Part shown: piece after piece, positions 19,801 to 36,579 of the stretch
Position numbering within the stretch: position 1 is the first letter of the stretch
How the letters are laid out: every line of letters begins with the position of its first letter
From: Perkinsus chesapeaki
Lineage: Eukaryota; Perkinsozoa; Perkinsida; Perkinsidae
Assembly (NCBI GenBank): GCA_013115145.1
Contig: JAAPAO010000332.1
Span: 1 to 38,520 of the forward strand
Length of the DNA stretch: 38,520 nucleotides
Direction: 5' to 3'
The notes under the pieces: model-generated
Databases searched by the model: none
Told to the model about the DNA's origin: nothing
Seen by the model: the letters and a program-made list of their open reading frames with translations, nothing else
Translations under genes and position numbers: made by a program

Positions 19801-21835
19801 CACCACCAACCATATCAGCAATGCTCTTTGATGGTCTACTCAAGATTGTTGTTGGCGCAGGTAGGTGCAGGTAAGATATATAACTATCAAGTCAATTTTA
19901 TTTCATTATCATATCTAGGGTCTAGATATATCTAGGCGTACATAGTCAACTGAAATCGAGCCAGTTTATTGATCTTAGCATCTTTATGTCAAATATGATA
20001 ATCTGTATTATAACAGGTGAGAACTAGGTATATACCTAGTTCTCCGAAGTACTAGGTATGTTCCCCGAAGTATACGGAATAGAATGGTATGCGTAATAAT
20101 TTACGGCACTGATAATGGGCACTTCATTCTTTTCAGACAGCACCCCTACCCTACCGCCGCCCTTCAGCAGCCGTTTCAGTGGTGCATAGTCAACAATCTT
20201 CCCCTCCTTTCCTTCTTCCTTCAAACCATAGCCTGCTACAGTTTTAATAGTTGACACTTCAGAGAGGGCCGCATAACACCACTCGATAGCGCTTCGGAGA
20301 ATCTTGCTAGGTTCAACCTACGATACGATGCCCGACACAAAATGATTGGCCGCTCTACCTCCCCGTCCTCCATAGAGCTCTTCACCGCAAGTGTCGCCAT
20401 CTGGGGTGATGCAAATGGTACGAACCTAAGACAGAGCCCACCATTGGTAATGGAGGTAATGAACCACTACTACGCAGCATGCATCACTAAAGCTCGCTGG
20501 AAGAGCGCCTGGACATGCCAACGAAATGCCCTTTATTCCCCTTAGTGTGTTTTCGACCAACACGAATATACGCGGCCAATGTAAGCATACCACTGCGACT
20601 TTAACACCACATGCCAATGGTTTTCACATAACACCCAAGCTTTGTTACCATAGAACTATGACACTTAAAGTATAATTTAAAGTCCCTTCATTCCACCACA
20701 CACAAGAAACACTCCCATATCCCCTTTTACTACTTCAACAAGGCAGAGCTCATGCCCTTAACGTTTGATTTACCATCCAGCTCTTTGACTATATCATCAT
20801 CAGTAATATCAGATACTCCACCTCTCCCGTTTACATCAGCCTCATCAGCCTTCTTAGCAGCCAATGCCATGGGATAAGGCACTAAGAATAACATTACAAT
20901 GACCAGTAGCCTACCGCAGCCACCTACACCCAACCTCGACCTTCTCTTCCTCATTATAGGCATATCGTCTCAATAACATAGTCACCTTATAGCTGTTGTC
21001 CATTACCACTATATTACCCTTAGCATACCTAACATCACCTACACCCCAACCCTTAAAAGCTCCACTACATTTCCAGTGCAATAATAACAACCTTTTCTCC
21101 GGCGCCAAACTCCATTATTATAACTCTATCAGATCCGACCTATCCACCAAAACACAGTTGCTGTCTCCCTTCCTGCCCTACCCCCTCCAAACACCTGTCG
21201 TATATCCCCGAGCCTTTTGCCTCTAAGCAACTTCCGAAGCTTCATCGTCCACGCACTCGGCAGGCCTGCACTTCCTCTTTCGTACTCAGTAAGATTGAAT
21301 CGAACGCCGGCTTCCAGAATCAGGAACCTACCAACAGTAAAACTCATACCGACTTCTCCGATTTTTACCATTTATTTTCTGTGGTCTCGTCTGTGTCCGT
21401 AGAGGCTGTGGCAGAGGTAAACTTGAGGATATACAACTGAATGAGAAGTACCGTGCATTCGAGGGATCCATGGCGTCGTGTCACACCTAGACCTATCTAT
21501 CATACATGCCAGACATACTGTAAGCAGCAGCCCTCACCAGCCCTTTCACGAAGACAAAACAATGCTGAATTAAAAAGAAGCTTGTATATGGAAAAATAAA
21601 AACAAAAGCTCTTTTGGACGAAGTTTGAACTTTCCTGATTCTACATGCCAATGCGGCTTCATCGCCACTCTGAGCCCCCTCCCCCAGGCTCCAGCACTTG
21701 AGCTTAGTTCCAACAGCTACGTTGACCTACCTTATTATTAATATCATATACATTAGCCACTTTAGCCCCCAAAAGCCGAGGCCTTATAGACCGTACCATA
21801 GCCCTCACGTCCACTGAGGTGAACCGCTGCTTCAT
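16836..21835 (-). CDS. NEMF: NEMF/Rqc2, ribosome quality control factor
   Basis: Binds stalled 60S subunits with Listerin/Ltn1 and, in yeast and animals, directs CAT tailing of stalled peptides. About 21 exons, all GT-AG, roughly 1,090 aa (human 1,076). NFACT-N starts [13 protein letters not shown] with the conserved Asp at position 9; the DR pair needed for CAT tailing is in [11 protein letters not shown]. Middle coiled coil spans about 19883-18980. [46 protein letters not shown] and [12 protein letters not shown]. Then [17 protein letters not shown], a CCHC knuckle [22 protein letters not shown] and [12 protein letters not shown]. Exons include 21835-21731, 21436-21369, 21327-21195, 21139-21069, 21028-20928, 20317-20076, 18757-18586, 18540-18340, 18293-18037, 17993-17758, 17530-17237 and 17192-16836. 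The join between about 20733 and 20425 is unresolved. Confidence 0.95.
20019..20044. repeat. Perfect 26-bp palindrome in a NEMF intron
   Basis: The 13-nt left arm is the exact complement of the right arm with no loop. It lies in the predicted 192-nt intron 19884-20075, one of the longest of the gene. Related CTAGGTA and CCGAAGTA motifs recur just beside it up to 20074, and a 14-bp palindrome (CTAGATATATCTAG) lies at about 19922-19935 in the same intron. Confidence 0.85.
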
Positions 21836-21978
21836 AATGAGCCACTATATAAAATACAGCAATCTACATCGAAGCCCCACATTAGCCCAGCCAACCCGAA
21901 GGCAAGGCAAGCTCAGAAACGCACGTAAGGTTATTACACCGAAAGCTGTGGAATGGTACAAGAGAACGAGGAGGCTTC

Positions 21979-23576
21979 CTAAATGCACTTCCGCTCCTCT
22001 TCAGTCAGCTCCCTTCGGCATCGATCAACAGCCTCATCGAGGCTCAAGCTGAGGCTGTCCTCAACACTCCAAGAGGGGGTATTTCTAGCAGTTTTCCGAG
22101 GCATAAAACGTAATGTGAACAGACAGTCCGACCAAAGGTTCGCCGTGGTGACATCAAGGTGTTGCGCGTCTTGCACCTGACCATTCCCACTAATCCCCAC
22201 ATCCCCCGCCTCTTTACCAGTTTCCTCCTTCGTTCCGGTGCCACAGTCACTGCCGTCCTGCTCAGCAATGTCGGCAGTATAAACGTTCGAACTAGCTCTT
22301 GCATGTTCCATCGGCCACCGTAGTCCAGCACACCAGCCTCACCCGAGGACGTTGCCCGCGGCCTGCATCAACATTCGTCCGCCACCGCCGCCGCCGCCAC
22401 TCTCCCAGTCTAGTACACTATAAATTGTATATGAGGTGACCTGCTTCTAGGATACTGCTTTAATAGATCCTTGGATGCTTCATCTTTAGGTAGCTCCACC
22501 GCCACTGTCGACATCTGCCCTTTTGTGGCTCTGGCTAATGAGGCTGCTAGGGATCGAAGAACTGGTAGGAATACCGTAGAGGCGTATCTAAACCAGCGTG
22601 ATACAGATAGACAATGCTGTCTAGGGGCAACACCGAACGATAGGGTGTGGGAAGAAGGTGAACAAGAACCAAGAAATAAGGAAGGAATGTGGTCATAATG
22701 TGTGTAGTTGTTGATAAGGCCTCTTCCCATACTTACGTATTATCGTAAAGCACTAGGAGATGTGGTAATGGGCTCTCTAAGACCTCAGGCAGCGCCCAAT
22801 AGTCCATCACCCTAAATCCTATAGAATCCAATGGATGCTCGCTATCCTCCGCAATCGCTCTGGGCTCGGATTGCGCTTCGGTAGCAGCAGCAGCAGCCTC
22901 CGCAGCAACTTGGGCGTCAACTGACCAACAGAAGGTTCCCTGGTGAGCCAACCTCCATCCTTCTCACTTTTTGCCAAAGCCCACTTCATACCGTAATAAG
23001 GTGCCACCAGCATAATACCAAAAGTAAGCCACGGTAGGAAGGCAAAGACCCGTTGAGCTCGCTGCTCGGTACCACTTAGCCTCTCCTTTTCAATTAAGAA
23101 CGAGTTCCTAAATACTACCACATTTCCCCCAAATCCCCACCATATCCCCTACGGATCCTTTGGCGGAAGGTAGCGTGCAATACCAGTACCTAACCCTATA
23201 CCTAACGCCCCTCAAATGAATCATCCTTACTCTCATACAGCTCCATATACTTCTTCCTCCGCTCATCCAGCAATGCTTGCTCCACTGATCGTCGTGCCAC
23301 ACCAGTCTCCGGCTTGGGTACAGCTGTTAGCCTCACCTACAAGGCCTTCCTCGCCCTACCCAGCCCTCTTACTACCTTCATAGGATCCACCTCCTGTATG
23401 TCCCTCGATTGGCCCTCATCCTTGCCTTCAGTTGCCCTCTCCGAATCCACCTCAGAGCCTTCTTGACCATCCACTATCCTCGAGACCCCGCTGCACCATC
23501 TAGTCACCATTACCCTATACCCTCTACTCACCACCCTGGGCGATACACCCAAGCATCGCGTCCGCCGAATAATCAT
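21979..23576 (-). CDS. Predicted mitochondrial membrane protein, unknown
   Basis: Not recognised. Eight exons join in phase: 23576-23376, 23336-23231, 23189-23153, 23107-22953, 22920-22737, 22620-22456, 22417-22343, 22291-21979; 344 aa. The first 34 residues are Arg-rich without acidic residues (MIIRRTRCLGVSPRVVSRGY), a mitochondrial-type presequence. One membrane helix follows at about residues 133-152 (FLPWLTFGIMLVAPYYG). After it come an Ala-rich linker and a domain around PLPHLLVLYDNTQHC whose strand-helix pattern could be thioredoxin-like; this is a guess. A Gly run and a charged tail end the protein. The 32-nt intron 22921-22952 is shorter than any other here. Stop is 143 bp upstream of the NEMF start codon. 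Confidence 0.7.
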
Positions 23577-23796
23577 TCACAAAAACACCTTAATTGCCTT
23601 CTATAACTGATGTCACTAAACACAAGACAAGTCATCACTCAGGAACGGTGAAATCTGCACACTGTAAATCTGCACACCGGAGTGGTCAGAAATGTCGAAC
23701 AGGAACCAATAAAACGGCCGCAATTTAAGGGCGCAGTGACGGTGGTAGTAATACTATGAATCGCCCCAATAAAGGCGGCAAAGTGTATATATAGGG

Positions 23797-25255
23797 CTAC
23801 GCTAAAGATGCCTGGAGGTCGTCCAAAGCATCCAACAACTGCCTAATGTCCAAGATAGTCTTAGTAGGTTTAATATCCTCATCAGCGACACCCTCAAAGC
23901 CCGGCCTAGTCTTCCCTGTTATTGGCTCTACTGTGGTCATTGGACGCCTCTTAGCATTCATCCATATTGTACGAAGGCCCACTTTACTGGGGCCACATAC
24001 ATCGTTCAAATAGTCATCGCCGATGAACACCTAACAGCAACAACAGCCTTAACAGCCTAAACAACTGTCCCCCCTTGTGTCACTACTGTCTCTTCCGGTT
24101 TAATAGCAGGAGTGGCATCAGCTGCCTTTATCGCCTTCAGGTATATCTCCGGCTCAGGCTTCGTGCAGTTGGCATCCAGAGCGCTCATAGAAAAGTCAAA
24201 GAGCCCCCTAAAACAGCGATAATACCCCCTCTTAATGGATCCCATTCCCACCTGGCCTCGGGTATCCTGTCCAGATCGGTGGTGCCGTTGCTAACTGCAC
24301 CCAGAAGAATCTCAGGATACCGCTGCTTTATGGCCCGCAACGTCACAATAGCGCCTTCAAACCAAGCCACTTCATGACGCGCCGACAGCCATACCTAATT
24401 TTCCTCCAATCCCAACAGTACACTGGTATACCCCCCAACAGTTCACCTGGAAGGATTCCTCACTAAGTGTCTTTGCCACGGAGGCAATGTCCTTTTCACT
24501 GGCATACTGTCCCTTTTGTAAAAGGTAATGATGTATTATATCCATGTAAACATGCTGAGCACACAAAAACTGTCCCCCTTGTTGCCCACGCCACGCCGGT
24601 GCCAAGTACCTTCCTAAGTTCACAGTAATTCCAATAAGGCCTTCTACTCTCCCAATAATCTGCACTCCATTCGTTCCTCTTTGCTTCTATGAGGACCATC
24701 AAGTCCTAAAGCCAACAGCAACATCTTTCATATCCAACTGGAAGGTGATCAGAAACACTGGTGATGCACGCATCTCATCCTGCCGACCGAATTAAATGCA
24801 ATGTAATGATAACAACACCAACGCCACAGTTACTATATAACGAACAGGTATTGAAGGAAAAATAGTGCCAAAAATGCACGTGGTTATGCTCACATCCCTC
24901 AGGCCGGCAGCAGCAGAAACAACAACAAGTACTACTGCAACTTGGTAGACACGTAGAGCCATACCACACTTCCTAAACCTACACGATAATTCTTGTAAGT
25001 ATCAGCAATCTCATCAAACCCCCAACGACGCATCAATTCCTGCCACTGTCTTTCCGCCAAATCTAAAGTCCTATTTACATCCCACAGAGTATCGTCCAGA
25101 TCGAATAACAGCAATCGAACTGGTGGGACCGCAGGCCCGCTAGTCCCATCCAAGGCCGCTACCGCCTTGGGGACAGGCACCAGCGAAGGCGGGGGCGGCT
25201 GACTGATTCGTGGCGCACCAGTATTGCTAGCTTTCGCAGAAGAACCAAACGGCAT
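23797..25255 (-). CDS. HAD-superfamily phosphatase, copy A
   Basis: HAD hydrolase of the phosphoglycolate / N-acylneuraminate-9-phosphatase-like group; substrate unknown. Six exons: 25255-24983, 24705-24610, 24554-24447, 24394-24252, 24207-24087, 24030-23797; 324 aa. Motif I LLLFDLDDTLWD carries the Asp nucleophile and acid/base; motif II is VSNGTTD, motif III lysine is in CTKPEPEIY, motif IV is IGDDYLND. The first ~48 residues before motif I are Pro/Ala/Ser-rich and could be a targeting or disordered leader. Exon lengths 143 and 121 nt, with their phases, are identical in copy C, so these are tandem paralogues. The 277-nt first intron is unusually long. The upstream orphan exon at 25323-25478 ends in the same phase and could be an alternative first exon. 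Confidence 0.88.
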
Positions 25256-25322
25256 TCTTAATATGAATTACAAAATTAATAAACTGACGAGGAGAGAGCG
25301 GTATGAGATAAACCACTACTAC

Positions 25323-25478
25323 CCTAGGTTTCCTGTATTGCTGAGCCAGCTCCCCATATCCCCTCTCTGTCATGAACTGTTGCCATTTATCCTCAGCATG
25401 CGCCAAGGTTTTAGGCATGTCCCACAGAGTATCATCCAAGTCGAAGAGTAGTAGGCGAACAGGTGTCGTTGAGGTCAT
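25323..25478 (-). other. Orphan HAD first exon (alternative exon or relic)
   Basis: 52 codons starting MTSTTPVRLLLFDLDDTLW, a full HAD motif I and the start of the cap helix, ending ...QQYRKPR at a GT donor in phase 0. No cap or C-terminal HAD exons lie between it and the first exon of copy A, 67 bp downstream. Copy A's first exon also ends in Arg at phase 0 before its donor, so both could splice to the shared exon at 24705. Either it is an alternative first exon that swaps the N-terminus, or the rest of a middle gene copy was lost. The sequence is intact, with no stop or broken motif. Confidence 0.7.
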
Positions 25479-25564
25479 TGAGCTGCTGTAATTACTAACC
25501 ACTTCTCAGCTCCCCTCCCCCACACCAACACGACGCTACTAGCACTAATGATGAATGAAAAGCG

Positions 25565-26742
25565 TCATATCAAATTCGCAAGGGCCTCTGGAAGGTCCCT
25601 AATATCTGTTATCATAGCATCTTCCTTCACCTTACTAACATCAACCTCATCGCGTATCTTTCCCGTGAAGGTGCAGACGTTATCTCGAGGTCTGTCGTTA
25701 TCATTCAGCCACACAGTGCGAATGCCCAATTGTGCCGGACCATACACATCATTCACAAAATCGTCCCCAATGAATATCTGACCAAGGATACTAGCGCTAA
25801 ATTTCAAAATGCCTCCACCGGGAATCGAACCCACGCCCTACCGTTTCCTCTGCTGTTACCCTTGGTGTCAACTCCGCAGCCAGCATTGCCTTCTCGTATA
25901 TAGTAGCCTCAGGCTTACTAACACCTGCCTGTATTGCACTCATTGTGAAGTCGAATAACCCTCTAAGAAAAAGACATCACGCTCTATCAGAATCCATTCA
26001 ATCAGCCCTCCTCAAGAAGTGTTCCTTGTGCGAATCAGTCCAAGAATAGGCTCGAATAGGGTATATCCGATCTTGGCATCCGCCACTGATCAAGTTCCCC
26101 ATTTCGAGCTCCCCTCGCTTACTCTGCTCTGGGAACTTGTGTTAGGTCAACATTACCATTACTGCATGCTCCTATCCGTAGATGAGGCCATCGTTCCCTC
26201 ACTCGCCGAAGAGTATTCGGGGCATCTTCAAACCATGCTACATTCGACCGGTTCTTAACCCATACCTGGTACAAGCTTTAAGTTTCATGGCGCGTGACGC
26301 TGTGTTCCTACCTCAAAGGAGTCTTCAACAAGCTGGTCTAAGTTATTACTTTTCACTGCCTCACTACTGCTCAGCAGCTTTCGAATCAAGTGCTGAGGCA
26401 CAATCCAGGTTTTCATACCACACTTCTCCCTAATCCCATGCCTCTTACCTTCCTAACAACAGTATAGTCCCAATAAGGGCGTGGATTCTCTTCATAATTA
26501 GCCTTCCATTCCTCCTTCAGTCCTTCCACCAACGGCTGCATCGCTTTCCTGTCCTCATATTGCTCAGCGACATCAATAAATCCCTTCCTCCTTATATAGT
26601 CCACCCACGCCTTGTGCGCTCCGTCCAGTGTGGCCACAGTGTGCCACAAGGTGTCGTCCAAATCAAACAACAACAGCCTTGCCTTAAACGGAGCCGCCGA
26701 TACCACACACATAGCTCTCGTACAGAGGAGAGGAAACTTCAT
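25565..26742 (-). CDS. HAD-superfamily phosphatase, copy C
   Basis: Paralogue of copy A. Five exons: 26742-26449, 26392-26312, 26265-26123, 25962-25842, 25777-25565; 283 aa. Motif I ARLLLFDLDDTLW, motif II GACSNG, motif III lysine in GVSKPEATIYE, motif IV IGDDFVND. Its first exon fuses the two sections that are separate exons in copy A (294 nt against 273 plus 96), so one intron was gained or lost. The leader before motif I is short (MKFPLLCTRAMCVV), weakly hydrophobic and positively charged, perhaps organellar. The last intron (64 nt, 25778-25841) contains a tRNA 3'-half-like segment. Confidence 0.88.
25807..25838 (-). repeat. tRNA 3'-half-like segment in a HAD intron
   Basis: Read on the minus strand, the intron of HAD copy C contains a T-arm with loop TTCGATT flanked by GGG and CCC, then a seven-base acceptor-like strand, A, and TTTT. 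This matches the 3' third of a tRNA gene, including a perfect pol III B-box core (GGTTCGATTCC) and a terminator-like T run. No 5' half (A-box, D-arm, anticodon) is found upstream; that sequence is coding exon. Confidence 0.65.
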
Positions 26743-26989
26743 AAAACTTAGACAGAGTTGATGTAGACTAACGCAACAACAGGCACTTGTTGGAGTTACG
26801 GAACGTTTAACGTGCCTCTCAGGACGACGGCAATAAAGGCAACAGTGATATCGTTATTGTACAGCCGAGAAGGAACAGTGAAGTAGATGGTATAGTGGAA
26901 TAGAGTCAATCAACAACTACCAAGTCGACAATCTTATGAGTTAATACTCCCTTTGTGCTGCCCATATTAGAACGGTATTACTGTACACA

Positions 26990-28067
26990 TCAATGAGAGT
27001 GGCGGCCGCTGCCGCCCTTACCACCACTACGCCTTCCACCACCACCTTTACCGTGGTGATGGTTATGGCCTCCTCCACGGCCACCAGCAGATGACATCAA
27101 TGCCACTTTGACACCCATTGGATACAACGTACATTCCCAAGCGTGATGACCGGTATCTCCGCATCTAGTGCACCATAGCGTCTTCATTCGAGGACATGGA
27201 GAGCAGTTCAGTGTGCCATCAGTGTGGATACCACCACAGGCAACGCATTCCAACTTGCACGGGACGCCATGAGAGGAAGTATTCAAACCAAGAGTGCGTC
27301 GATATTCCATCATCACACACTAAACAAAAGAGCGGTATGAACCACAACACCCCATCCCCCTTATGCATTACATCCTTCCTAATATGGCCTATCTGCCCAC
27401 ACATATTACACCTCCTCCGATCCTGCTGCAGCAAAGGACAATCCTTCATCAGATGCCCCTCCTTAAAACATGCATTACACCTCCTACCAAAACATCGCCC
27501 ACTGTGGTCTTCCGAGCCACAAATCGAACAAGCCTCCACATGGTGCTTAAAACCAGGATAATTCTTATCGCCATGACTGCTTATTTTTATCTCCTCTGCT
27601 GCCTTAACCTCCTCCTCGAAGTTACCATCATCCTCAGAGTAATATCTAGTAGGCGGCACCGCTCTCCACTTCCCCTGGTACTTTGGCGGGGCTTCCTCTA
27701 TCCTCCTATCTATCCTACTGTCACCATTACCATCCTCAAAGAACAAAGGTCCTCCCTGTACCCCTCCCTGCAACCGGCTTATCTCATCCCTTTCCTCACC
27801 AGCTGTAGTACTACTGCACGTTGAAGCATCACCACCACCCTGCTGGCCCCCCACTGTAGCTGTAGTGTCATCTTCCTTATTGACTTTCCTTTCCCGTCTC
27901 TTCCTTCTCCCTTCACCTTTACCCTTCCTTGCCTTAACCATACCACCACTGCCTCCCTCATCGCTCCTCCTACTCCGCTTAATACCCTTCCTAGTCGACT
28001 TCACCACTGCCGATGCCTCCTCCCCTTGCCTACTGCTGCTGTTATCAGCTTTATTACGACGTACCAT
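26990..28067 (-). CDS. CCHC zinc-knuckle RNA-binding protein (Air/ZCCHC7-like)
   Basis: 341 aa in two exons (28067-27372, 27319-26990). The junction restores a knuckle: CNMCGQIGHIRKD, then C as the first residue of exon 2. Knuckles in order: CSICGSEDHSGRC, CNACFKEGHLMKDC, CNMCGQIGHIRKDC, a diverged CVACGG motif, and CTRCGDTGHHAWEC. That row and the spacing resemble Air1/Air2 or ZCCHC7, the RNA-binding partner of the TRAMP poly(A) polymerase for nuclear exosome decay; the family call is inference. The N-terminal half is very basic (Lys/Arg/Ser, KGEGRRKRRERK-type runs), likely nuclear localisation. The C-terminal tail is Gly/His/Arg-rich, RGG-like. Start: first ATG (28067); the open frame further upstream begins only with GTG. 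Confidence 0.78.
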
Positions 28068-28390
28068 AATCCCTATCAAACGCTCAACTGCCAATGAATG
28101 GGGACAGCGTAACACAACACCCTTGCATTGTACCACACTAATGAAAATGATAGTAGGTATATAGGAGAAAAGGTACGTGTCAAAGGAGGGTACAGCAGCA
28201 GCAGGAGCAGGTCAATATACTGAAACTAGTCGACAGCAGCAGCAGCAATAAAAGCACCTTTAAGTGCTAATGCTGCTGATGCTGCTGATTTATGATCTCC
28301 CCTCTACCAGAGAGATGCTTATTGTTTTTAACAGTGCTTTATGTAATGTTACACCATCACCACCACTGGCAGCGGTAGAGCAGCAGCAGT
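28068..28390. other. Intergenic region with CAG/CTG microsatellites
   Basis: 323 bp between the zinc-knuckle gene start and the helicase stop. It contains short (AGC)n/(GCT)n tracts near 28195, 28230, 28270 and 28380, each three to five units, and no supportable gene. Confidence 0.6.
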
Positions 28391-35008
<6,618 letters not shown>

Positions 35009-35122
35009 GGCAACAGAAGATCACCAACAGACTTGTAATTAAAACATTTTGGGAGGGATACAGACGCTTCGCTCCGCTAAGAAAAGCGCGCATGTTTACA
35101 ATTTTCATCATGACCTTCTAAT
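35009..35122. promoter_or_regulatory. Divergent promoter of helicase and PrsW genes
   Basis: 114 bp separate the two ATG codons, so both promoters and leaders are packed here. It contains the 14-mer at 35065-35078 also found (complement) upstream of peroxidase copy 3. No TATA box stands out. Confidence 0.5.
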
Positions 35123-36522
35123 ATGACTGTTATATTATACCCTCTTATCCCTTTAGGCATCTTAACACTCTTATTAGGGCTGCTTGGAGGGGCTGGATAT
35201 TGGTATATTGCTATAACGATGATGACCCTCACTTATATAGTATCCGGGGTCCTATTATTAACAGTATGGAAGTACTTAAATGCGGACAATAACACCTTAA
35301 AGATAATGGGTATATTTTATTGCTGCGGAGCCACAGGCGCTATTATCACAGCACTCCCTCTTGCTAAGGTAATCATGGCTAGAGGTGTCAGAAAAAAACT
35401 TCCATCTCAGTTTGCTTTGAGCCTCTGGTCTGCCATATCATCGTCGTGCGTTATGATGGTGCAGCAATGTTGCGGTATCGATGAGCTCCTTCCCGGATCT
35501 GTCACTAGGTGTTCCCCAAGCATCACCTCCTGCTTATCGATAGAACATTGTATAGCTGCTGGAATGAGGGATTGCCACGTTGAACTGAAGCCCTCAAACG
35601 ATGGTACTTCGTGAAGGTTTGAGGTATCTTAGGTTGATTCAGGCTCTTTACGATGCTCCCTACTGCTGGGATGGGAATGGATAATGACACCCGGTCTTAT
35701 CGAAGAATGCAGCAAAGCAATATGGTTCCTATTGGTATGGTATGCCTACGTGAGAGTATCCAAGAATAAGTCACACACGTCAATGAAATGCAGGCTGCTC
35801 TTTGCTATGGCGGTTGGTGCTGGGTTTGAGACGACTGAAAATATAAGGTAAATCAATACTACCACATTTCCCTCATCTTGTCGCTTAGATATGCCTTCCC
35901 CGAGCTAGTATCGTTGGATTACAGTCTATGGCCTTATATATTTAACATTGACTTTGCCTCTGATATATTCACCAAAGTTCGCCTTGTTGCTTCCCTCCAT
36001 AGGAGTATATCATCCTTCCTTCATGTAATATGGACAGGCTACTTCGGTAGCTACACTACCATCCCTGCACTATTACTATCCATCACATTGCACGGCCTTT
36101 ATGATTTCTTTGGTACATTAAGCCAGACTCAGGATACCTCTGGTGGCTATACCTACGTTAACATCTTCGTCGGTAAAGTAGGCATCTTCATTTCTGTTGC
36201 CCTCTCATTACAGCTCTTCGCTGATAGAGCTCTGTCGCTTTGTGAAGGTGGTGATGATGATGATGACGGTGATGATCTCCCCCTTACTAAACCTCATTCC
36301 CTATTCAATCCAGCAGAGTACTACGGAGAGCCTTTACCGCCCCCAATAGTTACCCGACGGCAGCAACAACACTCCCCAAGAAGCGCCGCTCCTTTCAAGA
36401 CGGCAGCTAGCGTCTTTAGGGAATGTCTAGACGAGAGGAACCATGTGAGTGACTGGGGAATAACGTCTTCGATGAGTCTGCCATCTCGATCTAGCTCTGC
36501 AACTGCCTATATGGTTTCCTGA
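35123..36522 (+). CDS. PrsW-family membrane metalloprotease
   Basis: Multi-pass intramembrane protease of the PrsW type (MEROPS M82), known for site-1 cleavage of anti-sigma factors in bacteria; the eukaryotic substrate is unknown. Signature motifs: TPGLIEECSKA (EExxK type), GAGFETTENIRY (ExxEN), LHVIWTGYFG and LHGLYDFFG (conserved His and Asp). First exon 35123 to about 35384 encodes three or four membrane helices. 35643-35847 and 35889-36522 carry the catalytic helices, joined by a 41-nt intron completing NIRYAFPEL. The stretch 35385-35642 could not be resolved: an open continuation and a short-intron model are both possible. The tail is cytosolic-type: an Asp run, then Pro/Ser/Gln-rich. 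Confidence 0.82.
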
Positions 36523-36579
36523 CACTACAGCCCTTCGATTGAGTTCACCGATAACCTATATCACCATCAGATAGTTAGT

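Noticed and set aside
22381-22400. GCC/CCG triplet repeat as a microsatellite
   Set aside because: It encodes a Gly run in an exon that splices in frame.
25801-25910. Complete tRNA gene
   Set aside because: Only the T-arm and 3' acceptor strand are visible; no A-box, D-arm, anticodon arm or matching 5' acceptor strand.
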